Part shown: positions 35,201 to 50,200 of the stretch, in pieces
How the letters are laid out: the number at the start of each line of letters is the position of its first letter
Numbering within the stretch: the stretch's first letter is position 1
Source of the DNA: Morella rubra
Taxonomy: Eukaryota > Streptophyta > Magnoliopsida > Fagales > Myricaceae
Assembly: GCA_003952965.2 (NCBI GenBank)
Contig: CM025852.1
Span: forward strand, 13,158,597-13,222,596
Length of the DNA stretch: 64,000 bases
Reading direction: 5' to 3'
Made by a program: the position numbers and the translations under genes
Notes under the pieces: generated by a model
Told to the model about the DNA's origin: nothing
Database searches by the model: none
What the model saw: the letters and a program-made list of their open reading frames with translations, nothing else

Positions 35201-38200
35201 CCAGAGATGAACAAGAAGATAATATAGTATGGAATGTGCAATGCCATTATGCTCAAGCTAGAATTGCCAATTGCAACTTTAGTTTGGGAGATTGTGCATC
35301 TATAAAGGTAAAAGCAATTTATTTCCCGGGGTATCCTTTAGACGTGGACATTGCTCCTTTCTTTTTCCTTTGTTATCACAATAAATTTTCAGCTTGGAGC
35401 ATAGTTTGACATATTGCTAGTTCTTTTATTGAAAGAGAGAAAAATAACATTCCAGAGGCGAAGTGGTTCAATTTTTTACCATTTCTATAATTGACAAAAC
35501 TATGGGAGGCTAATTGCATGCCCTTTGTTAAGGAGTTTAAATCACAATACTACTACTTCGTGAACACTCACTTGGAAGTTGGGTTATTTATGTGAGACTT
35601 GCGTTTATCAGAGCCTTGTTTAAGCTCTTCTTCTAGACACATTTCCTTCTCTTTCCATCATCATCATCATAAGACATTATCAGAGCCTTGTTTCTGTAAT
35701 TAAGCCCTTCAATTTTTGTTCTTAGCTCCTCTTTCTCCCTCTTTTTGCTCAGTTCCTACACCTCCTCGCCTTAGGTTGGTAGGTTTAGTGTTTGGTAATG
35801 TTTATAGATTTATGAAGACTTCGCTTTGTCAACGAACAGCTTTGCTGTCATTTACGCACCATATCTCCCTTAACTCTCTATTATTCTATAGCTATGTATA
35901 GCAACGGTTACTTCGTTTCTTTCCTAGTTTAGTTTGATACTTCTTTCTTTGTATATTGATAACGTACCTTGTATAGCTTGATTTCAAATCTCTATATAAT
36001 AAGAAGTATACACACAGCCAAAGTATTCGGTCAATTCCCTCAAATATTGTCATGGTATCAAAGCCAGTACTCTAATCCATATCTCTCGTTTTCGTTTCGG
36101 TTTCGTTTTCTTTGTAGGTTTAGTTTGTCGTCGCCGTCAGCCTCCATTTTTTTTCAACCCGCACCAGTTCCCTCTTCTTTCGGTTTCCTTTCGATCTATC
36201 GAACCTCTCTGTGGTGTTTCTGGAGCTGGGTGGTGGTGCTTTGTGGCTACCGGCACTGTCTGTGGTGTTTCGGACGCTGGGTGGTGGCTATCGGCCTTGT
36301 TTGTGGTGTTTCCGGTGCTGGGTGGTGGTCTGTGGTGGCTGTCGGCACTGTTTGTGGCTTCCGGTCTCTTGGACTCTTTTGGTTTGTTTCACGTTCCTTG
36401 ATTTCAGCTTTGGCTTTTGCTGTTTTTGGTTTCAATCTCTTCGGTGTTTTGGTATTTTGCTGTTTCGGTGGTGTTTTACTTTACGTTGCTGCTTGTGGTT
36501 GTTTGGGCTGTTGCTGTTTATTTCCTTATCGGGTTTGGGCTCCTGCCTGCGTCAAATTTATAGGTAAAAATTACTCTACTTAAGCTTTTCAATTTGAACT
36601 TTTCCTCTAAGGAAAAAATCTCTGGGGTCATATTGATGGCACCACTCCGGTACCCTCTTCCGATTCGGATAAATCAAAGGATGCTGCTGCTTCGGTTTCT
36701 TGGATTGTTCTTGATGCTCAGATTATGTCCTGGCTGCTTAGCTTCGTTGAGCCGCACCTTGTTCCCAATTTGCGTCCTCATCGTTCAGCCCAATCTATGT
36801 GGACTTATTTGAAAAAAGTTTACTATCAGAGTAATGACACCCGTCGTTTTCACTTGGAGCATGCCATTGCACAATTTCATCATGAAAATCTCTCCATTCA
36901 AGATTACTACTCGGCGTTTCTCACCCTTTGGAATGACTATTCTGACCTGGTTACGATGACTGTTCCACCTGATGCTCTTTCGGCTATTTAGGCTATCCAT
37001 GCGACGAGTCGTCGTGATCAGTTTCTTATGAAGCTGCGCCCCAAATATGAATCTATTCAATCTTCTTTGGTGAACCGATCTCCAGTTCTATCTCTTGATG
37101 TTTGTTTCAGTGAACTCCTTCGCGAGGAACAACGTCTCACCACTCAAGCTGTTTTGGACTCCTCATGGAAGCTCAGGTTCCACTATTGTCGCTTATGCTA
37201 CCCAAGGGCGAGGGATTCCTACGACTTCCAAGCAATGTTTTTCTTGCAAGGAATATGGCCATATTGCAGCCAATTGTTCCAAAAAATTTTGTTCCTATTA
37301 CAAGGAAAAGGGTCACATTATCAAAGAGTGTCGCATCCGTCCTCAGAATTGTCAACAACAAGCTCTTCAGACTTGTGTTACTGTACCTCCAGTAGCTCCT
37401 TCTCCGGCCTTTGGTTCCTCTCCAGGTGATTTCTCTCCTTCGCTAACACCTGCAATGGTGTAGCAGATGATAGTGTCTGCACTCTCGACATTGGGTCTTC
37501 CAAGTAACCATTCTGCTTCTTCTAACCTTTGGTATCTAGACTCTGGTGCTTCTAATCACATGCCCCCTAATTCCATGGCTCTTGGTCTGGTATAGCCCTA
37601 TACTGGCACTTCCTTTATTCAAACGGCCAATGGCAGCTCCTTGCCAATCACTGCGGTTGGTGATGTTTCTACTAAGATCACCGATGTATTTCTTGCTCCT
37701 AAGCTTTCTACGAATCTCATTTAGGTTGGCTAATTAGTAGATAGCAACCGTGCTGTTAACTTTTCTGGTAATGGTTGTGTTGTACAGGATCAGGTAACGG
37801 GGACACTGATCGCGAAGGGGCCTAAGGTGGGGCGTCTCTTTCCACTATATTTGCTTGTTCTAGCACTCCCTTCAGTTTCTCCAAATTTGTCTTTCTCTTG
37901 TAATGCAGTTGATGATCCAAGTATGGTGTGGCACCGTCGTTTAGGTCACCCCAATCCTCAGATATTATCCCATGTATTGAACTCTGGTTTATTAGGCAAT
38001 AAAGAACGATGTTCTACTTCTACTGATTGTGCCTCTTGCAAGCTTGGTAAAAGCAAAACTCTTCCTTTCCTCTGCATGCTAGTAGAGCTTCTCACTGCTT
38101 TGATATTATTCATAGTGATGTTTGGGGTCCATCTCCTGTTATATCTCATGAAAAATATAAGTATTATGTGACATTTATTGATGACCATAGCCGCTTTACT

Positions 38201-41200
38201 TAGGTCTATTTTCTTCCCTCTAAATCTGAAGTTTTTTGTACTTTCACCATATTCATGGTGCATCTTGGAAACCAATATTCTGCCTCTATAAAAATTTTAC
38301 GTACAAATTCCGGTGGTGAATATTTTTCTAATGAATTTCGTGAGTTCTTGGATTCAAAAGGCATTATTCATCAACGTTTGTGCCCGGCTACTCCACAACA
38401 AAATGGGTCGCCGAACGGAAAAATCCTCATCTTTTAGATGTGGTACGTACTCTTTTGCTTGAATATGAAATCTCCATACATTTGTCTTTTTTCTACGCAA
38501 CCTAATTACGATCATTTATGTACTTTTGGTTGTGTGTGCTTTGTTCATTTACCTCCTCATGAACGCCATAAGTTATCTGCTCAATCTGTTCGTTGTGCGT
38601 TCTTAGGGTATAATGTGAGTCAGAAAGGTTTTGTGTGCTACGATCCTACATTACATTGTCTTCGTGTCTCTCGAAATGTGATTTTCTTTGAAAATCAACA
38701 TTTCTTTTTGTGCTCCTCTCTGTCAGAAAGGTTTTCCTCTATCCTTTCGAGGAGCCGTCATTGCCTCTTGTCTTTGTCCCTTCTCGTTTTACACTAGGAA
38801 TAGTGTATACGTGCCGCCCTCCTCCTCCGATGGCAACCCCGCTCCCTGTTCCTGTTGCAATCCCTATTCAGTCAGGCTTGGCACATCCAGCACCCTTGGT
38901 ACGTCACTCTACTCGAGTGTCTGTAACCCCGGGATCGGTATGAGTTTTCTTCCTCTGGCACTTCTATTTCTGCTCTTACTGCATCATTGTCCAAATATGT
39001 TATTCCCATGTCCTACTCCCAAGCTGCCAAGCATGAGTGTTGACAACAAGCTATGTAGGAAGAAATTGCAGCTCTCGAAACAAATCACACATGGGATCTT
39101 GAGCCTTGTCTTCCACGATTACTTCTCAAGGATGCAAATGGGTTTACTCTATCAAGGTCTACTCAGATAGGAGTCTTGATCGTTACAAAGCCTGGTTAGT
39201 TGTTCTTGGAAATAATCAAGAATATGGTGTCAATTACGAAGAGACCTTTGCTCCAGTGGCTAAGATGACCACCGTTCGCACTATTCGAGCTCTCGCAGCC
39301 TCTAACGATTGGTCTCTTCATCAGATGGATGTGAAGAATGCTTTTCTTCACGGTGATCTCAAAGAATGCATTTTTATGAAGCCTTCCCCAGGCTTGTTAT
39401 CTTCTCCTACTTCACATGTGTGCAAGCTTTAACGATCTCTTTTTGTGGTCTTAAACATGCTCCGTGGGCTTGGTTTGATAAGTTTCGGAGTACTTTATTA
39501 CAATTTTCCTTCAAGCAAAGCAAGCATGACTCCTTATTTTTGCGTAAGACAGAAATGGGTATTGTTGTTCTTCTTGTTTATGTTGATGATATTGTTATCA
39601 CTAGTTTAGATTCTACTTTACTTAGCCAGCTCAAGCTCCATCTCTTTGAGTCCTTTCACATGAAAGATCTTGGTTCTCTCACATATGTCCTTGGTCTTGA
39701 GGTGCGCTGTAGTTCTTCTGGTATTTCTCTCAATCAACACAAGTATGCTTTTGATCTGGTAGCTTTTACTAGTCTTGAAGCCACTTCCACAGTTGATACT
39801 CCCATGGAGTTGAATGTCAAACTTCGCAAAGAGGAGGGTGACTTGCTTTTTGAACCTAGTTTATATCGCAAGCTGTTAGGTAGCCTTGTCTACCTAACTA
39901 TTACTCGACCGGACATCTCCTTTGCCGTCCAGCAAGTCAGCCAGTTTCTCCAAACACTGCGTCATCTTCACTTGGCTGCAGTTCGTCGCATCATTCGTTA
40001 TGTTCAAGGCACTTATGCTCGTGGCTTATTCTTCCCTGCCAACACTTCTTTGTCTCTTGCTGCTTATAGTGATGCTGACTGAGCTAGTTGTGTTGATACC
40101 CGTTGTTCTATCATTGGTTGGTGTGTGTTCTTGGGTAATGCCTTGATATCTTGGAAGAGTAAAAAACAAGACCGAGTATCAAAGTCTTTTACAGAATCTG
40201 AGTACCGGGCTATGTCTCTTGCTTGCTCAGAAATTATTTAGCTTCGAGGTTTGCTTGCTAAATTGAACTTCCCTCAGACCGTACCTACTCCTCTCTCTGC
40301 TGACAATACCAATGCTATTCAAATCACGGCCAATCCTGTATATCATGAGCGAACGAAGCATATTGAAGTCGATTGTCATTCTATTTGTGAAGCCTTCGAA
40401 GATGGAGTCATCACTCTTCCTCATGTTGCTACAGAATTCCAAGTTGCTGACATCTTCACCAAGCCTCTTACTAGCCACCGCCATTGTTTCTTGAATAGCA
40501 AATTGATGTTGGTTGACTAACCTGCATCAATTTGAGGGGGGCTGTCAACGGACATCTTTGCTGTCATTTATGCACCATATCTTCCTTAACTCTATTATTC
40601 TACAGCTATGTATAGCAACGGTTACTTCTTTTCTTTCCTAGTTTAGTTCGATACGTGATTTCTTTCTTTGTATATTGATAATGTACTTTGTATAGCTTGA
40701 TTTCAAACCTCTATATAATGAGAAGTATACACACGGCCAAAGTATTCGGTCAATTCCCTCAAATATTGTCACGCTTTACACTGTCTTCACCACCATATAT
40801 TGGAGCCGGAGTTGTGGAGGTGGAACATTCATGGACTCTATTTAGTGATTCTCAAATTTAAAAATCTAGTTAGACATTTGTCGTTTTTGAAAAACTTGGT
40901 TTAGACTCAAACATCAGCTAGTGGGGGGAGGGTGAATAGGTGGTTTCCGCTAATTAAAAATTACTATGACGGTCTTAGATCACGTCATAAAACTATCCGG
41001 TTTAGATTTGAACAATAAGAAATTAATCAATAAAATAAGCAGCGAAAAATTAAATCAAATATCAATCACACAAATAGACGAGATTTTGTTGACAAAGTGG
41101 AAAACTTTTAAAGCACTATACGAAAGAAAAACCACTCCGGATTATTAGCACTATCCGAAATCTACTAAAAAGAGAAACCCTACAAATGGTGATTTAGACA

Positions 41201-44200
41201 CTGACAAACCTTTTTACTGACTCTGACAAGCTTGATGTACTAATGCAAGTAATCCAACTCTGACCTACTCCTTGCGGCAATCGCCTCAAACCCTTAAGGT
41301 TCTTCTAATGGACTCTTGGCGAATCATCTTGTTGTTCAACATTGGATCTTCGATAGCCAAACTCCGTCAATACTAAGAAGGCTTCGCAAGGAGAGGTTGG
41401 TTTCAAGGTGATTGGATGAGAGAAAATCTGATCAATTTATGTAAGGAATCACTAGTTGTTTTTCTCTCAAATTGGGGCTCAAATAACCAATGAGATTCTC
41501 CTTAGGGTTACAAGTCGACATCTCAAAATATTTAAAAGATACCTTGTTTTTCAAGTGGATTAAGACTCTAAAAGTATGATTTTTTTGAAAATTGTTGGTT
41601 CTCGCTCGAGCCAAGGTCAAGCATGAGTCAGGCGAGATTTTTTGTGACTTTTCTACAAACCTTGCTCGAGCGAAAGGTCGAGCCTTAGGAGTGCGAGAAG
41701 AAAGATAGACAAACTTTTTTTTTTTTTTTTTATCAAAAAAAATAATAAATTATACAATAATAATTAAATGTAATAATGTTCATAATTCTAACCTTGAAGA
41801 GTTTTTTTGTGTGCAAGGCAAAAGTTTATTGTATTCCAAGCATTGAGTATGAATTTTGAGAGAGAGAGAGAGAAAGGATAGAGGCTACTGAGAGTTTAAA
41901 ATATGAGAAGGTATGGGCGTAAATATGAGAGGCAGGAAGAGAGAGAAATAAGAGAAAATCTGGGAAAGTATCGTGCAGGAAGAGAGAGAAAAAGGAGAGG
42001 AGTTAAACATTAGAAAAGAGGTTCAGAGACAGAGTTCATTGCCATACTAGGAGATGAGTTTGCACAGCTTTTATCACGTAAGTGGGCTGCTTCCTGTTCC
42101 ACAACTCCCTTGCCCAGTCAAGTATTGCATCTCTTTGTCGATCATCAACTAATTCAGATCCGTGGGTCATTGATTGTGGTGTGACCTAACATAAGAATGT
42201 GCGTCATCAATCTCTCCGACTACCATCCATGTTTCAAATACCCAGAGTATTACTCTAGCCAATGGTTCCTTAGCAAAAATTCTAGGCTCTAGAACTGGTA
42301 ATCTTAGCCATGATCTTCACTTATTGTCTGTTTTACACATTCCTGAATATCCCTTCAATTTGGTATCTTGTTAGCATGAAAACAAAAGATCTTTAGTTTT
42401 TTGTTATTTTGTACCATGCGATCCATGTTATCAGGATGTCTAGATGTAATGAATGATTAGTATAACTTATGCAGTAAAACGAATTATAAGTGTGGTGTAG
42501 ATTTTTGCACTATATCTTCTGTGGGGGAACTTAAATCCTCTCTTGTTCAGTGATATTTTTGACTTGGTATTCCATCTCTTTCCGTTTTGAAGTGTCAAAT
42601 AGAGTCTTGGTCATGTGAAACTTGTCACTTTAGTGAAAATCATGTTGTGTCTTGTGCAAGTCTCAGGTCATTTTAAGCGTGGTAGTTTAGTGTATCAATT
42701 GCCCTAATTTGTACTTTTTCATGGAAAAAATGCAAATGGATCAAGGGTTTAAGTGTCATTCTTCCAAAGTAAAATCTCCGGAATCTCAATAGAAGTCCTT
42801 GCCTTGTGGAGAGTTACTCATCCAAGAAGTGAGTGCTAAGATCTTAAGTACTGGTGCTTGTGTTGATAGGCATGCCAGATCTGTTGTTTGGCCATTGTTG
42901 AATTTCACAATAATTCAACGAGATGACTTTGATTAATGCTCTCATATATTATCCAGCTTAGTGGCTTATTAGGAATTTGTCTAAAGCCTCTCACTATGTT
43001 TATAAATCCATAAATTCATTTAAGTAAACCTTTGCAAAGTTTTTTGTTTAATGCAGGTTGCAGTTTTTTAGATCTCATAGCTTGTGAGAGGAATCAACTC
43101 TTATCAGTACTTGTAACTACATTTATTCTTGAGTCCGTCAATATGGGTCCTTGAGGGAGACTGGAAATTTTGAATTAGTTGAATGATTTTTGAAGTAGAC
43201 TTGGGGATCCATTGATTAATATTTGAAGCAATTCCTGCAGGGTAATGGAGGACAAAAACATGTAGGTAGGATCTTAGAATTTTTCAGAACAACCGATGGA
43301 GAAGATTATTTCAGAGTGCAATGGTTCTACAGAATTGAAGATACAGTGAGCATACGGATTGTGTTTGAATATGACATACTCATGTCTGAGCATTTAATTC
43401 CTAGTATTGGACATATCCTCTTCCCATTTGTTTCTCAGGTTATCAAAGAAGAAGGTGCTTTTCATGACAAGAGGCGTTTATTCTATTCTACACTAATGAA
43501 TGACAACTTGATAGATTGCATTATTTCAAAAGTCAATGTTACAAAGGTAACACCTAAGGTATGTTCTATCTTGTTTTCTAGCCTTGTCAACTCAGTTGTT
43601 TTTTTTTTTTTTTTTTTTTGTGTTAGTTGACTGGTTTATTGTCTTTAAACTTTGTTAGAAGCTCCAAGTCTAACTTCTTGTTCTACTTCTTATATTGCTG
43701 AATTCTTGTTATCGTGTACTTTATACTATACAGGTAGGCCAGAGATTGAATTTTATTGCGCCATCTGACTTCTTTTATGACATGGAGTACTGTGTCGACT
43801 ATTCAACATTTCGCTCCTTGGTTATTGGTAAGGAAGTTCGGGCTCTTTCGTGATAACGGATTTTTACTTAATTGTTTGCTTTTGAGAACTCACAACACAT
43901 TTTTCAAAGGATCATAGTAGTTGAACCCTCTTTAAGATAGTCCTACTATCACCCTTATACTTCTAGAACCATGTGAATGGAGAATTTTCAGACAAAGGTT
44001 GCTCATATCAAGTTTTGCTCCAGTGAGAAGCCTTATGATCCTTGGAGAGGGTGATGCAATGATAAAGGGGAAAGGCAAAAAGAATAGAAACAGGGATCGA
44101 GAATAATATCGATGAAATCAAAGAAAATTAGTAGGATAAATTCTTTTTACACATTTTAGGGCAAGGCATTGATTCCCTCAAGTTGCTAATGAGTGTTGGC

Positions 44201-47200
44201 CATCAGTTTGTTGGTTGCTTTGGGCTAGCGCAAGTGACAGGCCATTCTCTACCTCTGTTTTCAATACCAATTTTAGGTTGGTCATTAACCAAGTTGCTGG
44301 GTAATAAAATAATTAATGAAGGAATATTGGATTTTCAGCCCTGAGCTCAAATCTGGCATATTGGATTCAGATCATATCCCTATTCCTACTCCTAGATAAT
44401 ATCCTCAGCCATAATATATCGCACACTCCATGAGCCATCACTCTAAATTTAGGTTCTGCACTTGATCTAAGAACAACTGACTTAGTTCTTAGACATAAAT
44501 ATATTTTGTTCCATCCAACTAGGGGAGTCTTAACACTTTGCATCATAAACTATTATTTTTGTCACATTACACCAACCAACTATTGATTTCAGATATTCTA
44601 CACCCTCTTATAAAATTTTCCGTCAATTTGAACAGAAATTAATTTTTTGGCTTATGAAATTATGATTTTACCCTCATAAAAATGTCACTGTGAAAAAAAT
44701 TATAAGAATAAAATTGTCATTCACACCCCAAAAAATCACTTTCCATTCAAATTGGCGGAAAATATTAATAGAGTGCAAAGTGTGAAATCAATAGTTAGTG
44801 GATCAATGTAATAAAAATAATAGTTTGGGGTGCAAAATATCATGAACCCCATAGTTGAATGGTGCAAATGTATTTATCCCTACTTCTTACTATGACAAGT
44901 AACTAAATTACCACCCATGAATTTGCAATATCCCTATGTATATTGACAATTCATAACTGAACTTGCCCAATCAACCTCTGTATAAGTTTCTATCCTCAAA
45001 TGGTTATGTCGAGTAAGCATTACTGGATGAAGATTTCAAATATTGGGATATCTTGTAGACTGCTTCCAGATGTGTCTTGTGTGGGGATTGTAGAAGTTGT
45101 CTTGCCACCCTTATGACATATGCAATATTTGGTCAAGTGGCATGTACGGTATATAGTTGAGTGTGTAATAGGTAAATTAATTTGCCAACTAACCACTAAA
45201 AATCTCCTTTTCTCCACCAAAGGACTCGCATTGTTGACATTTTGCTCCATTGGGTTATCAATAGGTTGGCACCCAAACTTTCCTGTTTCCTTGAGAAGAT
45301 CAAGAATTCATTTTTGTTGAGGATGAAATATCTTGTGTCTAGACCTTGCCACTTTATTTCCTAGAAAGTACTTCAAACTTCCCAAGTCTTCTATCTTGAA
45401 TTCTCGTGCAAGAGAAAGATTTAACCTTTGTATTTTCTTGTCATAATTTCCGATCAGCACTATGTCATCAAGATGTACAATGGTAATAGTCACCTTCTCC
45501 TGAGGAGAATGCTTAATGAATAGTGCATGGCCAACCGGACTCTATTTGTTTCCAAATCTTTGCATAATGTGATAAAACCTCTTCCATGCTCTAGGATATT
45601 GCCGCAGCCCATACAATTCTTCAATCTACAAACTGTCTTATCAGAACCAAGTACTTCTATGCTAGGAGGAACTTCCATATAAGCCTCCTCTCCATGATCC
45701 ACATGCAGATATGCAATTTTCACTTTGAATTGATGGAGAGGCCAATCTAGATTTGCTGCCAATGAAATGAGCACTCAGATTGAGTTCATCTTTGCCACTA
45801 GTGAGGCTTCTGTAAAACCTTTTGCGACCAATATGGCCTTATACCTTCCCATGGACCTATGAGCCTTATGCTTAACTATAGACACCCACTTGCATCCTGC
45901 TACCTTCTTTTCATTAGTCAGTTTCACCAAATCCCATGTATTATAGTTATTTAAAGTTTTCATCTCTTCATGCTTTGGATGACAAAGGGCTTCCTGTATA
46001 GTTTAAGGTTTGCTCATAAAAGATAATTTGGATAGATATGAATGATATGTTGTTGAGAGACACTGATTATAAATGAAATTAGAAATGTGATGCTGATTAG
46101 AGTTTGAGGGGTAGAGAAATAGGACTGAGACTCAAAAACTTTTAGTTCATTGATGCAAAATGTTTTCATGAAGTAGGATGATAATACTTGTATTCCTTAT
46201 ATTGGAGAAGTAACGTATAAAGACATATTAGAGAGCACGAGGATCCAGTTTACTCTTGTACTGACCTTGGAGATGATCAAAAGAAGACAGCCAAATAATC
46301 TTGAAGGAATAACAATATTAGAGGAAGGTAGAGTGGGAAACAAGACCTCAAGTGGTCGCTTGAACCCAATGACATGCAAGGCATTCGAATTAGTCCTGAT
46401 AGTTAATATTTCTAGTTTTTTTTTTCTTGAATAATATTTTTAATTGATAGTTGATAATCTGTTTGTTTGTTCAGTGAAATTTCACTAATGAAAGCTATGA
46501 GTATATATGAAAAAAGCATAGAAAGAGAACAAATCCCCAAAGGTGCTTTGCACACAATCTGTTTTGAAATATTTCATGTTTGCATTCCCTAAAACAGTTA
46601 TTTTCTCACATATGTTTATATTTCTCCCTTGCCAACCAAGATCTGAAAATTTATGCATTATCTGAGAGCTGACTTTATCCTGGAGCCTGAGATGACACAT
46701 TTTGACGTTGTCAACTTTTCTATGTTGCTTTAGATAATGCTGTTGGAAGTCATGCTGTCTCATCACCTGACAGCATTCAGAATTTCTGTACGATGACCAC
46801 TTCAAATATTTTGGAGCATGCACCCAATCATGAAAAAAATGAAGCCAAGTTAGCACTATTAGATCTTTTTTCTGGTTGTGGTGGAATGTCGACTGGATTG
46901 TGCCTTGGAGCCAAGCTTTCTGGTGTTGGTCTTGTAACGGTACTTGCTATAGATTTTTTGTCTTTATTTTCTACGCATCTCATACCAATTTACTGTCATA
47001 GAGAATGTTCTATAACTTTTATCTTACTTTCTTTCCTCTAATTTAGAGGTGGGCCCTTGATAGTGATAGGTCTGCATGTGAAAGCTTGAAATTGAATCAT
47101 CCAGAGACACATGTGAGTATTCCTTATCTATTTTAAATAACGAAGTTGTAATATAATTAAATTTTAATGAGGTATTATAAGTAATATCATGCTCCATCTG

Positions 47201-50200
47201 TAGGTTAGGAAGGAAACTGCTGAGAATTTTCTAGAACTATTGAAGGAATGGGAAAAGCTATGCAGGCGTTATAAGTTGAGTGATGTAGGAAGGACATACC
47301 CATCAAGAGCAAAGACCTTCAGAGCAGATGAGTGGATAAAGAATTCTGTTGATGCTGATGAGATTCCCACTGATGAATATGAAGTTTCTAGACTTGTTGA
47401 TATATGTTTTGGTGATCCAAATGAAACAGGCAAGCGTGGACTGAATTTTAAGGTAAAGGATGTTCTTTCTTTTCCGGTAAAACACCATCTAGTGACAGTA
47501 TCTGCAAATTATGCATTTGCTTTGTCTTTACAATTGAAGAGCTTTTCATTGCTTCCATTGGGTGCCTGTGGGGCTCAGACCTAAATAATATGAAATGGAA
47601 GTTTTTCTGTGGTTGTCCCTGACTGTTGAATGGTTATTTAAGCTTACAATATGAATGTTGATATTTAATAAAAACATTCCATATATATCTACTAGATTGA
47701 CAAATTCTAGAAACAGTACAACAAACAGCATTGGCCGTGGTACATCCAGAAACAGGCAGAAGGTGCAATCACAATCTTTGGATAAACAGATTTAGCAGAA
47801 GAGAAGATATGGGTTCAGAGTACTCGTATAGTGTTATCTTGTCTGACAATAAACAGAAGTTATATGCAGTAAAATACTATACTTGGTGCTTAAGATGTGA
47901 GACATCTCCAAGTATTTGGGGTTTACTTGTGCGCTAGCACAGTAGGACATATTAGGGGTTGGCTACTTATACAGGGTTCTCCTCATTACCCAAAATTAAA
48001 AAGAACACTATACTACACTTGTATTATCCACGTATTCAGCATTTTAGTGCATCGTGAATGTTATACTTCAGATACACTCACAAAGTTCAGTCTGATTTGT
48101 TTTAAGTCCACCCTCAGTCTGATTTATTCTTACTGAAATGTCATTTAAAATTTTCATCCACCAGAAATGTGCTAATCCTCTTATGCTTATCAAGTGTCCC
48201 AAACATCAGCCGATGCATCTATGCTTTGTATGCATTTTTAGGATTGATGGTAATGTGTGAGATGGGAGGTCACAGGGAAGAATCTTTGGTTATCATATGT
48301 GCTATGCAGGTTGGAATTCATTGATCATGTTTGCTTATCCCTCGCCAAATTCAATCCCCCCCCCCCTCCCCCCACTGCAAACCCCCTCTTGTTGGATATT
48401 TTGGTGAGGATGATTTTCTACACTTAGCTATTTTGTTAGGTACATTGGAAGGGCTTTCGTACAAGCGAAGATACATGGGAACCAATTGCAGGGTTGAGGT
48501 ATTTCTGGTTGCGGCAAAGATATTTTCTGTTTGCTTGACTTTGGTGCTCAGCACTTATTGAAATGCCCTTTTGTCAGTAATTGCCATGAAAAGCTTCAGG
48601 ATTTTGTACGAAATGGACTGAAAATGAAGATTTTACCACTCCCGGTAGGTAGTGTCCACCGATTTTCTTAGCTGGAAGAGTAACATAGGAGTATTGCATT
48701 TTTGCTTCCCTTTGTACTGAATTATAAAGTACAAATATATGCCAGGGTGAAGTTGATGTTATCTGTGGGGGTCCTCCTTGCCAGGGCATAAGTGGCTATA
48801 ATCGCTTCAGAAATATTGATTCTCCATTGGCTGATGACAGAAATCGTCAAATTGTAGTCTTCATGGATATTGTAAATTTTTTAAAGCCAAAGTATGTGTT
48901 GATGGAAAATGTTGTTGACATTTTGAGATTTGACAAGGCTTCGCTCGGAAGATATGCATTAAGTCGTTTGGTACAGATGAATTACCAAGCAAGGCTTGGA
49001 ACAATTGCTGCTGGCTGTTATGGTCTTCCACAATTTCGCTTGCGTGTTTTCTTGTGGGGTGCTCATGCTAGTGAGGTTAATTCTCTTTATAATTACTAGT
49101 AGTATTGTTATTGTTGTCATGAATCCAAACACGTCACTTTGCAATTAGCTATTTGCACGATTCTTCCCTGAATGTTTATTTGTGATACTTAACCCCCCTG
49201 ATCACATAGTTGATCTAGGTTAGTCTAAGAAAGGGGAGAGGGGGGCTTTACTCTACTGTAATCCCCACTGCACATGAAAAAAGTTTGTTAGAATACAAAA
49301 CTTATCACAAGTCGTTATGGTTCAAGCAAAGGGCATGTAATTTATAGACTATCAAGCAAGGGTCCTAACAATCCAAAAAAGAAAGAAAAGAAAAGAAAAA
49401 AAATAATACATGCAGTTGATGCTTCTATTTTCAATTGCCTGCAGAAACTTCCGCAATTTCCACTTCCTACCCATGATGTTGTTGTTAGATATTGGCCTCC
49501 ACCTGAGTTTGAGGTACTGGACATTATTCTCATTATTCTCATTGGAACCTTCACTTGCCTCATTTCTTTTTGTGATCTACTTTTGACCTTTATGTGCAGC
49601 GCAATACTGTTGCTTATGATGAAGATCAACCTCGTGAACTAGGAAAGGCGCTTGTTCTTCAAGATGCCATCTCGGATCTTCCAGCTGTACTCCCATCATA
49701 TTTAATTTGCTTGTTTTTCCGCTTCTATGCAATTCAACAGGATGTTTAACTAAGTTTCTTTGATAGGTCACAAACTCTGAAACTCGTGAAGAAATGGCAT
49801 ACCAAAAGCGTCCAGAAACTGAATTTCAAACTTATATAAGGTCAACTCAATATGGTAATGCTACCGTCCTATACATGTGACACATTAAGCTAATTTGAGA
49901 GCGATGTATACTACCTAGATATGTGTTGCTAGTTCTGCTATGGAGCCATTTGAGTATGCCTACTTACGGTAGATCTAGTTGCTAGCTTGAATTTATTGCT
50001 TTTCTAGTTATATAAATATTGTTTGTTTTTCCTTATTTTTGTATTTGGTACTACATTTCAAATTTGATTGAATCATACCTTCAGACGTCTTAAAAGCGTT
50101 CTTGGACATTGGTATTTGAAATACAAAAAAATTTAGTGAGCAGAAAGGTAAGCTATACCCTTTTGAACTTACGGTGATCTAACAGAGGTCTGTGAATCTG

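Larger units (their letters stand above)
35827..40771 (+). mobile_element. Complete Copia LTR retrotransposon in CMT2 intron 5
   Basis: LTRs 35827-36052 (226 bp) and 40543-40771 (229 bp) both start TGTCAACG and end AATATTGTCA. They are flanked by a perfect 5-bp duplication CGCTT (35822-35826, 40772-40776). A primer-binding site TGGTATCAAAGCCA complementary to initiator tRNA-Met type follows the left LTR, and a TTTGAGGGGGGC polypurine tract precedes the right LTR. By eye the LTRs differ at about a dozen substitutions plus small indels, so the insertion is not recent. Order gag-PR-IN-RT-RNaseH identifies Copia. It lies in the same orientation as CMT2. Confidence 0.95.

Noticed and set aside
35969..36583. 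204-codon ORF rich in W, C and G
   Set aside because: It is the GC-rich tandem repeat in the Copia leader plus part of the left LTR, with no domain features.
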